A stretch of DNA of 26,388 nucleotides from CALGLS01 sp964508085 (GCA_964508085.1 CAZDTI010000070.1:1-26388); one strand, 5' to 3'; positions 7,491 to 17,559 are shown, counted from the first letter of the stretch. Notes: generated by a model not told the origin, from the letters alone. Translations and numbers: made by a program.

Positions 7491-7567
7491 GCATGTATAC
7501 CTTATATGTAGCTACACCAATTTTAGAGGTAAAGCTATTTCCAAACTAATTCATCAAAAAAACAACC

Positions 7568-10500
7568 ATGAGGTTAAACTTACTAACACTAACTCTCCTA
7601 CTTTTCACTTGTACTTCCTTAATGGCCCAACCACCGAATGACGAATGCGCTGGTCTTATTGACCTTGGAATTGCCCCCTACTGCCCTGATTTAGAGTTCT
7701 TTACGAATGTGGATGCAACGGAAACTAACATTGGAGGTGGGAATTTCCCAACTGGATGTAGTGGAATCGGAGACATCACTTTCGTTGGTCGGGACGTATT
7801 TTTTCAGTTTACCACTGACAACGTCCTCACCGATTACACCATTACCGTGACTGGAATAACGGACGGAATGGGCTCGGATCCTTTACTAAATCCTCAAATA
7901 ATGGTTTATCGAGGAGATTGCGTTTTCGATGAATTGTCCTTGCTCGGCTGTGCTAAAGCAGCTGATGGAGATAATGAGATTTCCCTCGATATTATTGGTC
8001 TTGATATAAATACGCCTTACTTTATTCGAATTAGCGACTGGTCAGCTACTGCAACGCCAAATGCCGGCACCTTCAAACTTTGTGTCAATGAGCTGGATCC
8101 CGTTTACATCATGGGAGAAGACATGACTTCAGCAGCTTGTAATGGAACGCTTTTCGATTCTGGAGGAGCAGATAACGATTATCAAAATAACGAGACCTTC
8201 ACCTTTACCCTTTGTCCAGATCAGTTCTTTTCTTGTTTGGCTATCGACTTAGTTAGTTTCCAAACAGAGCAGAACTTCGATGATTTAATTATTTACGCTG
8301 GGGACAATACGGGTGCTCCAGTACTCGCTAACTTGACTGGTGGAATCACTAATCCCTATAGTATTGAAGCAACCAGCAGTTGTGTTACCTTTGTTTTTGA
8401 TTCTGATGGCTCCTCTACTCAAGCTGGGTTTGAATTAACTTGGGCTTGTAATGCTGCGGCCTGTACTGGTTCTTCTGTTGATAATCCTACCGTTCTTAAC
8501 GGTCCATTACCCATAGATCTAGATGGAGAAACAACCTGTAACGATGCTTCCAACTTTTCACAAACGCCTTGCACCAATTCTCCCTTTATCAATGGACCTG
8601 AATATGTCTATGAATATCAAGCTCCGGGAGGTTTTTGCGTAGCCATACAAGTTACAAATGCAGAGCCTGGAACTGGTGTATTGGTTCTTAACGGCCCTCC
8701 GAATGATCCGAATACGGAATGTGTAGCAACTAACGCCAATGGCTCAATCCCTTCTGCAAATATGGAAACAGCAGGTACTTATTATATAGTGATAGCTAAT
8801 GCAGATGGTTGTACGGATTTCGACCTTTCTATTGAAGAAACAGAATGCTCTTTTTCAACTGCTTTGGTAGATGCTCTTTGTAGTCCATTAAATGCTTGCG
8901 AAATAAATATGGATGGCACCCCCAATCAGTTTGCGTTTGAAGATGGGTTCCAAGATATACCCAATGAAGTTGGCCTCAACAACGGATGTTGGTTCGGTGT
9001 TGGTTTCGAACCCGATTATGTCTGGTTTAGTGTAGAAATTCAGCAAGATGGGCCTTTTGGATTTATCTTAAGTAGTGCTGGAACGCCTTCTGACATTGAC
9101 TTTAATGTCTGGGGGCCATTTACTTCGGATGAGGTTTGCCAAACACCAGAACAGATCGTAGATTTCATTACCAATAATCAACCTATTAGGAGTAGTTATG
9201 CTGGGTTCGCACTGCCCACTGGGCTGACAAATATCCATCCAGATGATGGATACCCTATAACAGATGAATATGATTGTAACGGCGTAGGAGTTGAAAACAA
9301 TGATCAGTTTGTTAGGGCTATTGATGGTATTACCGGAGAGCATTATTTAGTTCTTTTCAATGACTTTGGTAATAATATTGAAGGAATCGTAAATGTAGAT
9401 TGGAGTCCTTCTTCAGAAGGGGTTTTGGATGTAGATTTGACTGAAATTACTGGTGCCGATACGGTGGTTTGTGCTGGAGAATCTGTTCAATTGGTAATGC
9501 CAGAATGGGTAGACTCTATCTTATGGTTGGAACCAAACAACACCTTAAGTTGCATCACTTGTACCGATCCAATTGCTACTCCAACTGAATCTACTCAGTA
9601 CTATGCTTACGTAGAATCGCTTTGTATTGAAGATACCATTAAAGTTGACGTTTTTGTTTATGACGTAAGTCTTGGACCTGACATTACGATTTGTCTTGGA
9701 GAAGATGTGCAGTTAAGTACAGATCCTGTTTATCCAGATGTAGTTTATAATTGGACGGGGGACAACCTAAGCTGTACGACCTGTCCGATAGCGATAGCTG
9801 CTACCCCCAATCCTGGCATCTATGAATACACTGTTGAAATGGTCACTCCAGTTTGTACTCTTCTTGATACAATCAATATTGAAGTCTTAACAAGTCCAGC
9901 TCCGGTTTTTGAAGTATCTAACGATACTACAATCTGCCCAGGAAGTAGTTTAGATTTAGGAGACCCCAACAATGTACTTACAAACGTTTATAGCTGGAGC
10001 TCCAATCCACCGGGTTACCTTTCTTCTCTGGCCAATCCTACGGCAACTCCTATGGAAAACACCGTTTATTACGTGACAGTTACTAACGGCACTTGTACTG
10101 TGTTATCTATAGACTCCGTAATGGTTTCTTTATTTACACCTCCTGTTACAGATGTGATTTCAGACATTACTGTTTGTCAAGGAGAGATGGTAACACTAGC
10201 CAATACTACGGTAGAACCAGGTGCTGTTTACTCCTGGTCTCCAGCAGGGCAATTGGACGATCCTGATATTGCTAATCCAACAGCAACCATGGAAACAACT
10301 ACTGAATTTTTTCTGACAACCACTTTTACTGGTGGCTGTACATATATGGATACAGTGAACGTAACTTCAATTGATATAAATGTTGAAATAGATAATCCGA
10401 ATAATCCTCTACGTATTTGCGACGGAGATGTTATTCCTCTTTCTGCGAATGTTCAACCAGCAACAGCTATAGCAGAATGGACAACTGACAATGGCAGTTT

Positions 10501-12157
10501 TTCAGGAACTGGTAATAACATTATTATTAGTCCAACAATGGAAACTACCTTCTTTGCCACCGTAACCGTACCTGGATGTACTGAAACAGACGAGATAACT
10601 GTTTTAGTGGATATTATTCCTAGTCCTACTACGATAATGCCGTCGGATACTTCTGTCTGTCGAGGTGCATTAGTGGTTTTGACTTCTCAAGCGTACTTAC
10701 CTTCTTTGTATCCAGAAATAGTACACGAGTGGACGCCAGATATTGGTTTTGAATCTCCTGATTCTTTATACAACATTGTTATAGAAGCTACAGATACTAT
10801 TACATTTACTCGAACAACCACAAATGGAGCTTGCGTTTCTATTGAATCAGCTACCATTAATATTTTAGAAACAACCACAATAGATGTCGCCCCTATAGAC
10901 CCTGAAGTTTGTGCCAACGGATCGATAGAACTAAGCGCCAGTTCACCCGATATCACAGAATTTGAATGGTCAAGTAGTGCTGAGCTTTCTGATATGGAAG
11001 GAACGACTACAACCCTAACTGCTCCTGGAAATCCCGGATTTGTTTCGGTTACGGTGGAAGGAGAATTTTTGGGTTGCCCGGTTATGCAACAGGTCGATGT
11101 AGAGGTCATTGAGCCTCCAAGGGCCAATCTGAACTTTGGTATCCCACCTCTTTGTCCTGGGGAATCCGCAAGTCTTGTTGACCCTCCAAATCCAAATGTA
11201 ACGTATAGTTGGTCTGCAGATCCTGGTCCATTGGACTTTGATGTTAATGATTCCAATCCTCAAACCAGCCCAGCCCAAACTACGACTTACACCGTCATTA
11301 CTAGTAATATTAATGGTATTTGCCCTGATGCAACCGAAACAATTTTAGTGGAAGTTGAGCCAACTGCTGCGTTTAATAGCGTTAATGAAGATGTATTTGT
11401 TTGTCTGCTTCCCGCAGATTCAGTTGATGTTCAATTAATGGTTGAAGGAAATTCAACATCAGAAATTACGTATAATTGGATCTCAGAGCCAGAAGGTTTT
11501 ACTTCTACTCTTGCAGATCCTAAGTTTACATTCACTGAGCCAGGTACTACACTTTTTGAAGTAACCTTTACAAACGAATGTGAAGAAACTGCATTAGAGA
11601 CCATTAGTGTAACTGTTCATCCGGGCTTAGAAGTTACAGGTATTGGTGTCAGTCCTGAATCCACCTTGGAAGATGAATGTACCTATGGCGAAGGAACTAG
11701 AATAGATTTGACCGCAATAACAAATCCACAGGCTGGAAACTTTAGCTACAATTGGAATATAAATGGAACAGCTTTAGATAGTACCGAAAATATAAACCTG
11801 ATAAACACTTCAAGGTTTGACGTTACCGTTACAGATGTAAATGGCTGTACGCACATAGGCTTTAAAAATATAGACGTTATAAGACCATTCTGGGAATTAC
11901 CAAATGCTTTCACACCAGATGGAGATATGGTCAATGATAATTTCGCTTTATTAGCAGTAGGAGATATGACCATCCAATCTTTTGAAATCTGGAATCGTTG
12001 GGGCACCAAAGTATTCAGTGGTACCGATAGCGCTGGTTGGAATGGAAATTACAATGACAAACCTGCACCGATGGATGTGTACATTTATCATATTGTACTG
12101 GAACGACCTTCCGGTCTGATTGAGGAAAGAAAGGGGGATGTTACTTTGATTAGATAG
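7568..12157 (+). CDS. Large secreted repeat protein with T9SS type B (gliding-associated) C-terminal domain
   Basis: A 1529-residue exported protein. Residues 1-20 form a signal peptide ending near SLMA|Q. After the PPNDEC start, typical of Bacteroidota surface proteins, comes a region with a CUB-like stretch (about 186-293, ACNGTLFDSGG to AGFELTWAC). From about residue 630 to 1440 there are ten Ig/PKD-like repeats spaced about 80 residues apart, most starting with a V/I-C-x-G-E-x-V-x-L pattern (VCAGESVQL, ICLGEDVQL, ICPGSSLDL, VCQGEMVTL, LCPGESASL). The last 85 or so residues (LPNAFTPDGDMVNDNF, EIWNRWGTKVF, YIYHIVLE) are the type B sorting domain used for export by the type IX system. It is probably a surface adhesin or extracellular structural protein. 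No catalytic domain is visible. Confidence 0.93.
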   Translation: MRLNLLTLTLLLFTCTSLMAQPPNDECAGLIDLGIAPYCPDLEFFTNVDATETNIGGGNFPTGCSGIGDITFVGRDVFFQFTTDNVLTDYTITVTGITDGMGSDPLLNPQIMVYRGDCVFDELSLLGCAKAADGDNEISLDIIGLDINTPYFIRISDWSATATPNAGTFKLCVNELDPVYIMGEDMTSAACNGTLFDSGGADNDYQNNETFTFTLCPDQFFSCLAIDLVSFQTEQNFDDLIIYAGDNTGAPVLANLTGGITNPYSIEATSSCVTFVFDSDGSSTQAGFELTWACNAAACTGSSVDNPTVLNGPLPIDLDGETTCNDASNFSQTPCTNSPFINGPEYVYEYQAPGGFCVAIQVTNAEPGTGVLVLNGPPNDPNTECVATNANGSIPSANMETAGTYYIVIANADGCTDFDLSIEETECSFSTALVDALCSPLNACEINMDGTPNQFAFEDGFQDIPNEVGLNNGCWFGVGFEPDYVWFSVEIQQDGPFGFILSSAGTPSDIDFNVWGPFTSDEVCQTPEQIVDFITNNQPIRSSYAGFALPTGLTNIHPDDGYPITDEYDCNGVGVENNDQFVRAIDGITGEHYLVLFNDFGNNIEGIVNVDWSPSSEGVLDVDLTEITGADTVVCAGESVQLVMPEWVDSILWLEPNNTLSCITCTDPIATPTESTQYYAYVESLCIEDTIKVDVFVYDVSLGPDITICLGEDVQLSTDPVYPDVVYNWTGDNLSCTTCPIAIAATPNPGIYEYTVEMVTPVCTLLDTINIEVLTSPAPVFEVSNDTTICPGSSLDLGDPNNVLTNVYSWSSNPPGYLSSLANPTATPMENTVYYVTVTNGTCTVLSIDSVMVSLFTPPVTDVISDITVCQGEMVTLANTTVEPGAVYSWSPAGQLDDPDIANPTATMETTTEFFLTTTFTGGCTYMDTVNVTSIDINVEIDNPNNPLRICDGDVIPLSANVQPATAIAEWTTDNGSFSGTGNNIIISPTMETTFFATVTVPGCTETDEITVLVDIIPSPTTIMPSDTSVCRGALVVLTSQAYLPSLYPEIVHEWTPDIGFESPDSLYNIVIEATDTITFTRTTTNGACVSIESATINILETTTIDVAPIDPEVCANGSIELSASSPDITEFEWSSSAELSDMEGTTTTLTAPGNPGFVSVTVEGEFLGCPVMQQVDVEVIEPPRANLNFGIPPLCPGESASLVDPPNPNVTYSWSADPGPLDFDVNDSNPQTSPAQTTTYTVITSNINGICPDATETILVEVEPTAAFNSVNEDVFVCLLPADSVDVQLMVEGNSTSEITYNWISEPEGFTSTLADPKFTFTEPGTTLFEVTFTNECEETALETISVTVHPGLEVTGIGVSPESTLEDECTYGEGTRIDLTAITNPQAGNFSYNWNINGTALDSTENINLINTSRFDVTVTDVNGCTHIGFKNIDVIRPFWELPNAFTPDGDMVNDNFALLAVGDMTIQSFEIWNRWGTKVFSGTDSAGWNGNYNDKPAPMDVYIYHIVLERPSGLIEERKGDVTLIR

Positions 12158-12178
12158 CGTTTCTAACATTGTGTTTGT

Positions 12179-12223
12179 AAATAAAAAGCTTTGCCCTCTT
12201 CAAAGGAGCAAAGCTTTTTATTT
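12179..12223. terminator. Bidirectional intrinsic terminator
   Basis: A perfect 16-bp stem (12179-12194 with 12208-12223) with a 13-base loop lies between convergent genes. The arms carry A-runs and T-runs on both outer sides, so it can terminate the repeat-protein gene on plus and the 177-residue gene on minus. Confidence 0.85.
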
Positions 12224-12231
12224 TGTAAACT

Positions 12232-12765
12232 TCAATTTCTATAGGTCCGGTTAGATGTAAAATAAGTAAACTGACTCTGCTCATTTTGCTCAAAACCCTC
12301 TACCACTAAATACTGACCAGAACGCTGTAAGTAATAGCTAAGCGTTTTATTTGAAAGTTCATTTATTAAATCAGTCTTCTCATTTTCATCATAATCATGT
12401 ATAATTCTTCGAGAATCTTCTCTCAAGAATTCGAACGAGAATTGACCATAATCCACCTCCACAACAACTCTGGAAGGGTCATCAGAATCGTCGGCAATCG
12501 AATAGGTGAAACCTACTCCTCCCAGAAAAACAATTGGAGCTTCTCCCTCTGTTGTAAAAGTCAATGTTACCATAAGATGACCGTTTCCATCTTCCTTAAA
12601 CTGAAAGCTAAAATTCTTTTCAACATCTTCTTGAACATTTCCATCAGAAATTTCTTTATATCTCCATTGGTTCTGTATAAACTCTGTAGAAGGGATGGTC
12701 TGTGCAAAAAGATCGGAAAAGGATATCCCTCCCAATATTACAATAATAATGATAATTTTTTTCAT
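12232..12765 (-). CDS. Secreted protein of unknown function
   Basis: A 177-residue protein with a clear signal peptide (MKKIIIIIVILGGISFSDLFAQ). The mature part is predicted to be mostly beta strand and begins with WRYKEISDGNVQEDVEKNFSFQFKEDGNG, which recalls lipocalin-like Bacteroidota proteins where a Trp near the start is followed by alternating strands. The resemblance is weak and I do not assign that family. It has no lipobox cysteine after the signal peptide and no sorting domain, so it is probably periplasmic. It lies alone on the minus strand between two T9SS cargo genes and shares a bidirectional terminator with the first. Confidence 0.75.
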   Translation of the reverse strand: MKKIIIIIVILGGISFSDLFAQTIPSTEFIQNQWRYKEISDGNVQEDVEKNFSFQFKEDGNGHLMVTLTFTTEGEAPIVFLGGVGFTYSIADDSDDPSRVVVEVDYGQFSFEFLREDSRRIIHDYDENEKTDLINELSNKTLSYYLQRSGQYLVVEGFEQNEQSQFTYFTSNRTYRN

Positions 12766-13091
12766 TAGCTTTTTTTTGTAAAAAGATGAAATTCCACCTT
12801 TTGACTATATAGATCCATTTAACAGTGAAAAAACGATGTCTACCAATCAGAAAACGGAAAGAAGGCTTTGTTGTTTTTTTCTCAATGATTTTAACAAAAT
12901 ACTCCACAAAAAACATCCAATACTTATTGTAACCATGAAATTGTCTTTCAACAGTCGATTCTCCCTACTTACTAAGGCAAAATCAATAGAATTACGTATT
13001 TTTATTTTCGGTTCATAAAAACATTACATCTTACACCCAGGGCCCCAGAGTCTATACTCTTTTCCTTTATCCCCTACCAACTTAACTTCTA
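12766..13091. other. Intergenic region between divergent genes
   Basis: A 326-base AT-rich stretch upstream of both the 177-residue secreted gene and the metalloprotease gene. I found no TAnnTTTG box, strong hairpin or repeat. A 60-codon open frame on plus (12836-13018) lacks any protein-like feature. Confidence 0.6.
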
Positions 13092-16000
13092 ATGAAAAAA
13101 TCTAGATTACTCCTGCTTTTGTTTTTACTTCCAGCTTTAATCCTTTTAGGTTTTCAGCTGCAGGAATCCAATCAAAACACCGAATCTAAACCTCGACCTT
13201 ACCAACAAAAGGGTAACTTACAATGGTATAAAATGAAGGCAGATGCTCGTGTAACTATTTCTGAATTCTTACTTCAACATCAAGAAAGTTTAGGGCTAAC
13301 TGATAATCAACGTTGGATACGTTATAGAACGGAAACAGATCAACTAAACATTACGCATAACCGATACCAACTTCATCATGCTGGCATTCCGGTAGAAGGT
13401 GCAGAACTTTTAATCCATGAAAAAAATGGCATCATTAGTAGTTTTAATGGCTGTTGGACACCAAACATGCAAGCAGAGCTTTCTGTATCACTTAGTGAAG
13501 AAGATGCCATAGAGAAAGCACTTCATTATATTCCTGCAGAGCAATACATGTGGGAAAATCATGGCGCCGAAAAATTAGTCAAGATGGTGGAACGAAGCAC
13601 TATCGCAACTTCTTATCCGCAACCAGAACTGGTACTATTCAACAATACTTTTCCAAAAACAAAAGGCGCTTTCCGAGCGGCATATAAAATGATCATTGAA
13701 GCTACAAAGCCAATAACTCGAAAATTAGTTTTTATTGATGCTAGCACTGGTGAATTATTGGAGCAATTGGAGTTGCTACATACCACGGATACACCAGCTA
13801 CGGCAGTAACCAAATATCATGGTACTCGTCAAATCACAACAGACTCTATAGCTCCCGATAGCTTCCGACTCCGAGAAAGTTCAAGAGGCCTAGGAATTAG
13901 CACTTTGGATTACAACCAAAATGATACGTTGACTAACTATCAGGATTTTGCTGTAGATTTTTGGGATACTGACAACTACTGGGATACGCAGAATGACGAA
14001 CAGGACGAGGTTGCTCATGACGTGCATTTTGGGTCGGAGATGACTTTTGATTTCCTACGTGACCACCTAGATCATACGGGTATTTTTGTAGACAGTATTC
14101 CGATGGTCTCTCTAGTTCACTTCGGCAGCAATGTCGTCAACGCTTTTTGGAATGGTCGATTCTGTTCTTTCGGTGATGGAAATAACAATCAGTATTCACC
14201 ACTTACTTCTATTGATGTGGTTGGTCATGAGTTTGCTCACGGCCTTACACAAACTACTGCAGATTTAATATATCGAAACGAGCCTGGTGGATTAAATGAG
14301 TCTTTCAGTGACATTATAGGGACCGCTGTTGAATATTGGGCAGAACCCGATTCTATGTTTGATTATTTTATTGGAGAAGATTTTGATAATTCTGGAACAG
14401 GATTTAGAGACATGAGTAACCCTAATGCGGAAGGACATCCAGACACTTACCTAGGGAACAATTGGGTATTTGGCCCCGAAGACAATGGCGGAGTTCACAG
14501 TAATAGCGGGGTTCAAAACTATTGGTTCTACTTACTTACAGAAGGTGGTAGTGGCACAAATGACAATGGTTATCAATACAATGTAGAAGGTCTAGGAATG
14601 GATACCTCAACATTGATTGCTTATCGTAACCTGAGATATTACCTCACTCGTTTCTCCCAATTCATTGATGCTCGGCAAGGAGCGCGTACTTCAGCTGAGG
14701 ACTTATATGGTCCTTGTAGTTTCGCTGCACAACAAACCGTCAACGCTTGGCGTGCTGTAGGTGTTGGTCCTATAAGTGATGACAATGACTTCGAAATGAT
14801 CAGCTTTATTGGTCTGGATTCTTTAAATTGTGGATTGAGTCCCGAAGAAAATCCAACCATCCAAATGAGATACAACGGATGCCTTGCTCCTTTGGGAGAT
14901 AATAGTCTAGTTCCCTTAGAGATCGTAGTTGACAATGGTGACATACAACGAGATACCATTCTTTTAGCCAATGGAATACTTGGTGGTGACACACTGACCT
15001 ACACGATAGACACACCGATCAGCGGTTTAGAAACAATGGGCTTACATAACATTACAGTTAGTGTTGCATTCCCTGGAGATACGATTGCTAACAATAATAA
15101 TACAATTAGCTTTGATTTAGAAAATATATTGGATCAAAATGCTGATTTCCGAGGTGATCAATTTCTCAGACCACTACCTGACTGCTTTATGTCGCTGGTC
15201 CCGATTGAAATAGAGGTCACCTTTCTTGGTTGTGATCTTATTGAGAGTGGATCTGAGTTATTTTTCTCTTATGCATTCGATGGAAATATAGTTACAGAGA
15301 GTAGCATACTCACAACTGACTATTCCCGAGGAGAATCTCTTACTTATACCTTTAATGAACAACTTAATGTGAGTACCTATCGTGGCTTCTCTGATATTAC
15401 CGCTTGGGTTGAATTCCCAGATGACTTCATAATGTTTAACGACTCTACTTTTGCAGAAATTCTCAACCCTGAATTATTAATTGTTGACAAATTTATGACC
15501 TTTGATTCAATGGAAACTCAATTGGATTCTATTCACATCTATAAGACGGATTACTCGGATGTTTCCATATCTGAACTGGCTAGTTTCGAAAGTGATTACG
15601 GCATTTTCATGACGGGTAAAGATCCAAATGCCTTAAATGATAACGACATATTGGAATTTGTTTCTACTCCGGCATCTGTTTGGCAATTCAATGAAGAACT
15701 TTCTGCAATGTTTTGTGTTTGTGTAGATGCTCAATTCTATAACTCCATGGAATTGAGTTTTGACCTCCGACAAGTTCGTTCTAGCTTTCTAGAAGATGCT
15801 TTTGAAATACCAACAATTTTTTCCAGCGCCTTACGAGTGCTCGTAAATGGAGAGCAGGCAAGCCCAACCTATACTACAGATATCAGTTCTGGTATTGGCG
15901 ATTGGAGCAGACAGTACTTAGATATTTCTGATTACTCTGGTGATTTATTAGAAATTTGTTTTGAATCTCGTTGTGTCGCTAGTCTTCAAGTTTCCTCTCC

Positions 16001-16325
16001 AGGAGACAGAGTTTATATTGACAACGTTTTATTAAGCGGCGTTGTCAGTACAGAAAATAGCTCTAACAACCAATATGCACTGAACATCAATCCTAATCCT
16101 AGTGATGGTCAGTTCGTAGTAAATTATAAAAGTAATACTACTGAATCACTGACTATGGCTATCTTTGATATTCATGGCCGCCAACTGTGGACACAAGAAA
16201 CCAGTGGAGGAACAGCTCAGGGTGCTTTATCTATTGATTTAAGTGCTTTCGCAGAAGGGCTTTATTTCCTTAGAATAGGAGATGGAAAGAACTTCGTGAA
16301 TGAGCGGATTGTAGTAGCAAGGTAA
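13092..16325 (+). CDS. M4 (thermolysin-like) metalloprotease with T9SS type A sorting domain
   Basis: A 1077-residue secreted zinc protease. After a signal peptide (about 1-22) come an FTP/PepSY-type propeptide (about 45-220) and the M4 catalytic domain (about 230-585). Zinc ligands and catalytic residues are all visible: H379-E380-F381-A382-H383, the third ligand E403 in GGLNESFSD, 20 residues after H383 as in thermolysin, and the catalytic histidine H469 in GGVHSNSGVQNYWFYLL. Two related beta domains with disulphide-forming cysteines follow (about 590-800), then a jellyroll-like region (about 880-985) ending in VYIDNVLLSG. The type A sorting domain starts near residue 998 (NINPNPSDGQF) and ends VNERIVVAR. 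It should be made as a zymogen, exported by the type IX system and anchored on or released from the cell surface. Confidence 0.95.
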   Translation: MKKSRLLLLLFLLPALILLGFQLQESNQNTESKPRPYQQKGNLQWYKMKADARVTISEFLLQHQESLGLTDNQRWIRYRTETDQLNITHNRYQLHHAGIPVEGAELLIHEKNGIISSFNGCWTPNMQAELSVSLSEEDAIEKALHYIPAEQYMWENHGAEKLVKMVERSTIATSYPQPELVLFNNTFPKTKGAFRAAYKMIIEATKPITRKLVFIDASTGELLEQLELLHTTDTPATAVTKYHGTRQITTDSIAPDSFRLRESSRGLGISTLDYNQNDTLTNYQDFAVDFWDTDNYWDTQNDEQDEVAHDVHFGSEMTFDFLRDHLDHTGIFVDSIPMVSLVHFGSNVVNAFWNGRFCSFGDGNNNQYSPLTSIDVVGHEFAHGLTQTTADLIYRNEPGGLNESFSDIIGTAVEYWAEPDSMFDYFIGEDFDNSGTGFRDMSNPNAEGHPDTYLGNNWVFGPEDNGGVHSNSGVQNYWFYLLTEGGSGTNDNGYQYNVEGLGMDTSTLIAYRNLRYYLTRFSQFIDARQGARTSAEDLYGPCSFAAQQTVNAWRAVGVGPISDDNDFEMISFIGLDSLNCGLSPEENPTIQMRYNGCLAPLGDNSLVPLEIVVDNGDIQRDTILLANGILGGDTLTYTIDTPISGLETMGLHNITVSVAFPGDTIANNNNTISFDLENILDQNADFRGDQFLRPLPDCFMSLVPIEIEVTFLGCDLIESGSELFFSYAFDGNIVTESSILTTDYSRGESLTYTFNEQLNVSTYRGFSDITAWVEFPDDFIMFNDSTFAEILNPELLIVDKFMTFDSMETQLDSIHIYKTDYSDVSISELASFESDYGIFMTGKDPNALNDNDILEFVSTPASVWQFNEELSAMFCVCVDAQFYNSMELSFDLRQVRSSFLEDAFEIPTIFSSALRVLVNGEQASPTYTTDISSGIGDWSRQYLDISDYSGDLLEICFESRCVASLQVSSPGDRVYIDNVLLSGVVSTENSSNNQYALNINPNPSDGQFVVNYKSNTTESLTMAIFDIHGRQLWTQETSGGTAQGALSIDLSAFAEGLYFLRIGDGKNFVNERIVVAR

Positions 16326-16416
16326 CTTGATTCAACTATTAACTATTAACATAAACGGTTATAACTTCTCACTTTCTCACTGTTTACAAATGGGGAACAA
16401 CCTTTGAAATAAACTT

Positions 16417-16466
16417 CTTAAAAAGCCGTAAAGTAGATATTAGCATTTGCTTTATGGCTTTTTAAG
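16417..16466. terminator. Bidirectional intrinsic terminator
   Basis: A 17-bp stem (16417-16433 with 16450-16466) containing one G-T pair and a 16-base loop lies between the protease gene and the convergent AhpD-like gene. Runs of A and T in the stem suit termination in both directions. Confidence 0.8.
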
Positions 16467-16467
16467 T

Positions 16468-17070
16468 CTAAGAATGCCCCCAATCATCCTCTCCTCCTTC
16501 TCCTGGCGACAGACCTAACACATCTCCTTCTGTTGTCACTCCCAAACCAACTACTGTTCGATTGACATAGTTAAAATAACTGATCACTTGATTGATTTCT
16601 AACACTTCTCCTTCATCGAATCCGCTAGCGACCAATTCTTCTATATCTGCCTTTGTAAGGCTATGATGTGACAGTGTCAAAACGCGAGCATGTTTCATTC
16701 CAGCCAATTCGCTACCAGAAAAAGCCAACTCGACATTATCAGAGTTTACAGCTTCCATAATTGTCTGGTATCGTGCATCATCATTAAGCAATCGCCGTAA
16801 GCCAGCGGCATGATGATCCACACAATAATCACATTTATTCAAACGGCTCGTATAGACACCTAAGGTTTCTAAATACCATTTCGGAAGTGTATTCTTTGGA
16901 TGGTGAAGCACATTTTTATAAAGTGCCATATGACCAGAAAGACTTTGTGGGCGAAGGCTATGTATACTAAGTACATTATCAATGTAGCCATCTGGGCCTT
17001 TGATTTTGTCGTAGAGTTTTTTTAGTTTTCCGACAGCGTCGGCATAAGGAATTGTTTTTATCCAGGGCAT
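16468..17070 (-). CDS. AhpD-like / carboxymuconolactone decarboxylase-family peroxidase-related enzyme
   Basis: A 200-residue all-helical protein of the AhpD/CMD superfamily, subgroup of uncharacterised peroxidase-related enzymes. The redox motif C80-D-Y-C83-V-D-H-H87 (CxxC-x3-H) is intact in TSRLNKCDYCVDHHAAGLRRL. The N-terminal part MPWIKTIPYADAVGKLKKLYDKIKGP is typical of the group. Members reduce peroxides or act as thiol-dependent oxidoreductases; the substrate here is unknown. It is the last gene of the minus-strand series that starts with histidine ammonia-lyase, 42 bases after the DinB-like gene, and is followed by a strong terminator, so it may be the end of that transcript. Confidence 0.88.
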   Translation of the reverse strand: MPWIKTIPYADAVGKLKKLYDKIKGPDGYIDNVLSIHSLRPQSLSGHMALYKNVLHHPKNTLPKWYLETLGVYTSRLNKCDYCVDHHAAGLRRLLNDDARYQTIMEAVNSDNVELAFSGSELAGMKHARVLTLSHHSLTKADIEELVASGFDEGEVLEINQVISYFNYVNRTVVGLGVTTEGDVLGLSPGEGGEDDWGHS

Positions 17071-17112
17071 AGCTTTAGGGATTTAATTTTTTGTTTGCGT
17101 AATGATTCTACT

Positions 17113-17559
17113 CTATGCAAGAATTTTGTTCAAATGATGTTCCATATGTTCTACATAATCCGTCATCAAGAATCTCAAGTCCGTGGTTTCTTTTCCATCG
17201 TAAAGAAGAATCTTATAGGCTAAGGTTTCTTCTGTTTGCGCTTCCATTATTGCTTTTACCCTTTCATTCAATGCCAGCCAAAAATTAAGAATCTCCTCAG
17301 TAGTAGCAGCATTATATCTATTAGCTTTCACTAATTCATTCTGATTATAGCTATGCATTTTAAATGGCTTATCACTGAATTGTATTTCCGTAAAACGCTG
17401 AAGGTTGTTTATTCCAGAATCTATTAAGTGCCCGAGAATTTCTTTTTTTGACCAACTTGCTTCGGCGCTTTTGTAGGTCAAAATGTCCTCTTCGGTCTTC
17501 CTAAAATAATTTGATGCCGTTGAAAGTAAGTGTTCTAACTTTTGGATTGATTGTTTCAT
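17113..17559 (-). CDS. DinB/YfiT-family putative metal-binding protein
   Basis: A 148-residue four-helix-bundle protein of the DinB superfamily. The likely metal-binding histidines are H44 in ILGHLIDSGINNLQRF and H138 and H142 in YVEHMEHHLNKIL, spaced as in the family. The length is usual for DinB_2-type members. Several members of the superfamily are thiol-S-transferases using bacillithiol or mycothiol; Bacteroidota often make bacillithiol, so such a role is conceivable here but not shown. It sits 51 bases downstream of urocanate hydratase and 42 bases upstream of the AhpD-like gene on the same strand. Confidence 0.85.
   Translation of the reverse strand: MKQSIQKLEHLLSTASNYFRKTEEDILTYKSAEASWSKKEILGHLIDSGINNLQRFTEIQFSDKPFKMHSYNQNELVKANRYNAATTEEILNFWLALNERVKAIMEAQTEETLAYKILLYDGKETTDLRFLMTDYVEHMEHHLNKILA

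Larger units (their letters stand above)
7120..7567. other. Intergenic region between divergent genes
   Basis: This 448-base AT-rich stretch separates a minus-strand membrane gene from the plus-strand secreted repeat protein. It contains a possible minus-strand promoter (7289-7318) and a lone plus-strand -7 box (7483-7490). I see no gene, long repeat or clear terminator in the rest. Confidence 0.6.

Noticed and set aside
10687..11256. Long minus-strand open frame (189 codons) inside the secreted repeat protein
   Set aside because: It lies wholly within a strongly supported coding gene on the other strand and shows no family features.
12836..13018. 60-codon plus-strand frame upstream of the protease
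   Set aside because: No signal peptide, domain or start signal, and composition like intergenic DNA.
1228..16411. A 16-base identical stretch, AACAACCTTTGAAATA, at 1228-1243 and 16396-16411
   Set aside because: Its flanks do not match, it has no palindrome, and a 16-base match can arise by chance in AT-rich DNA of this length.
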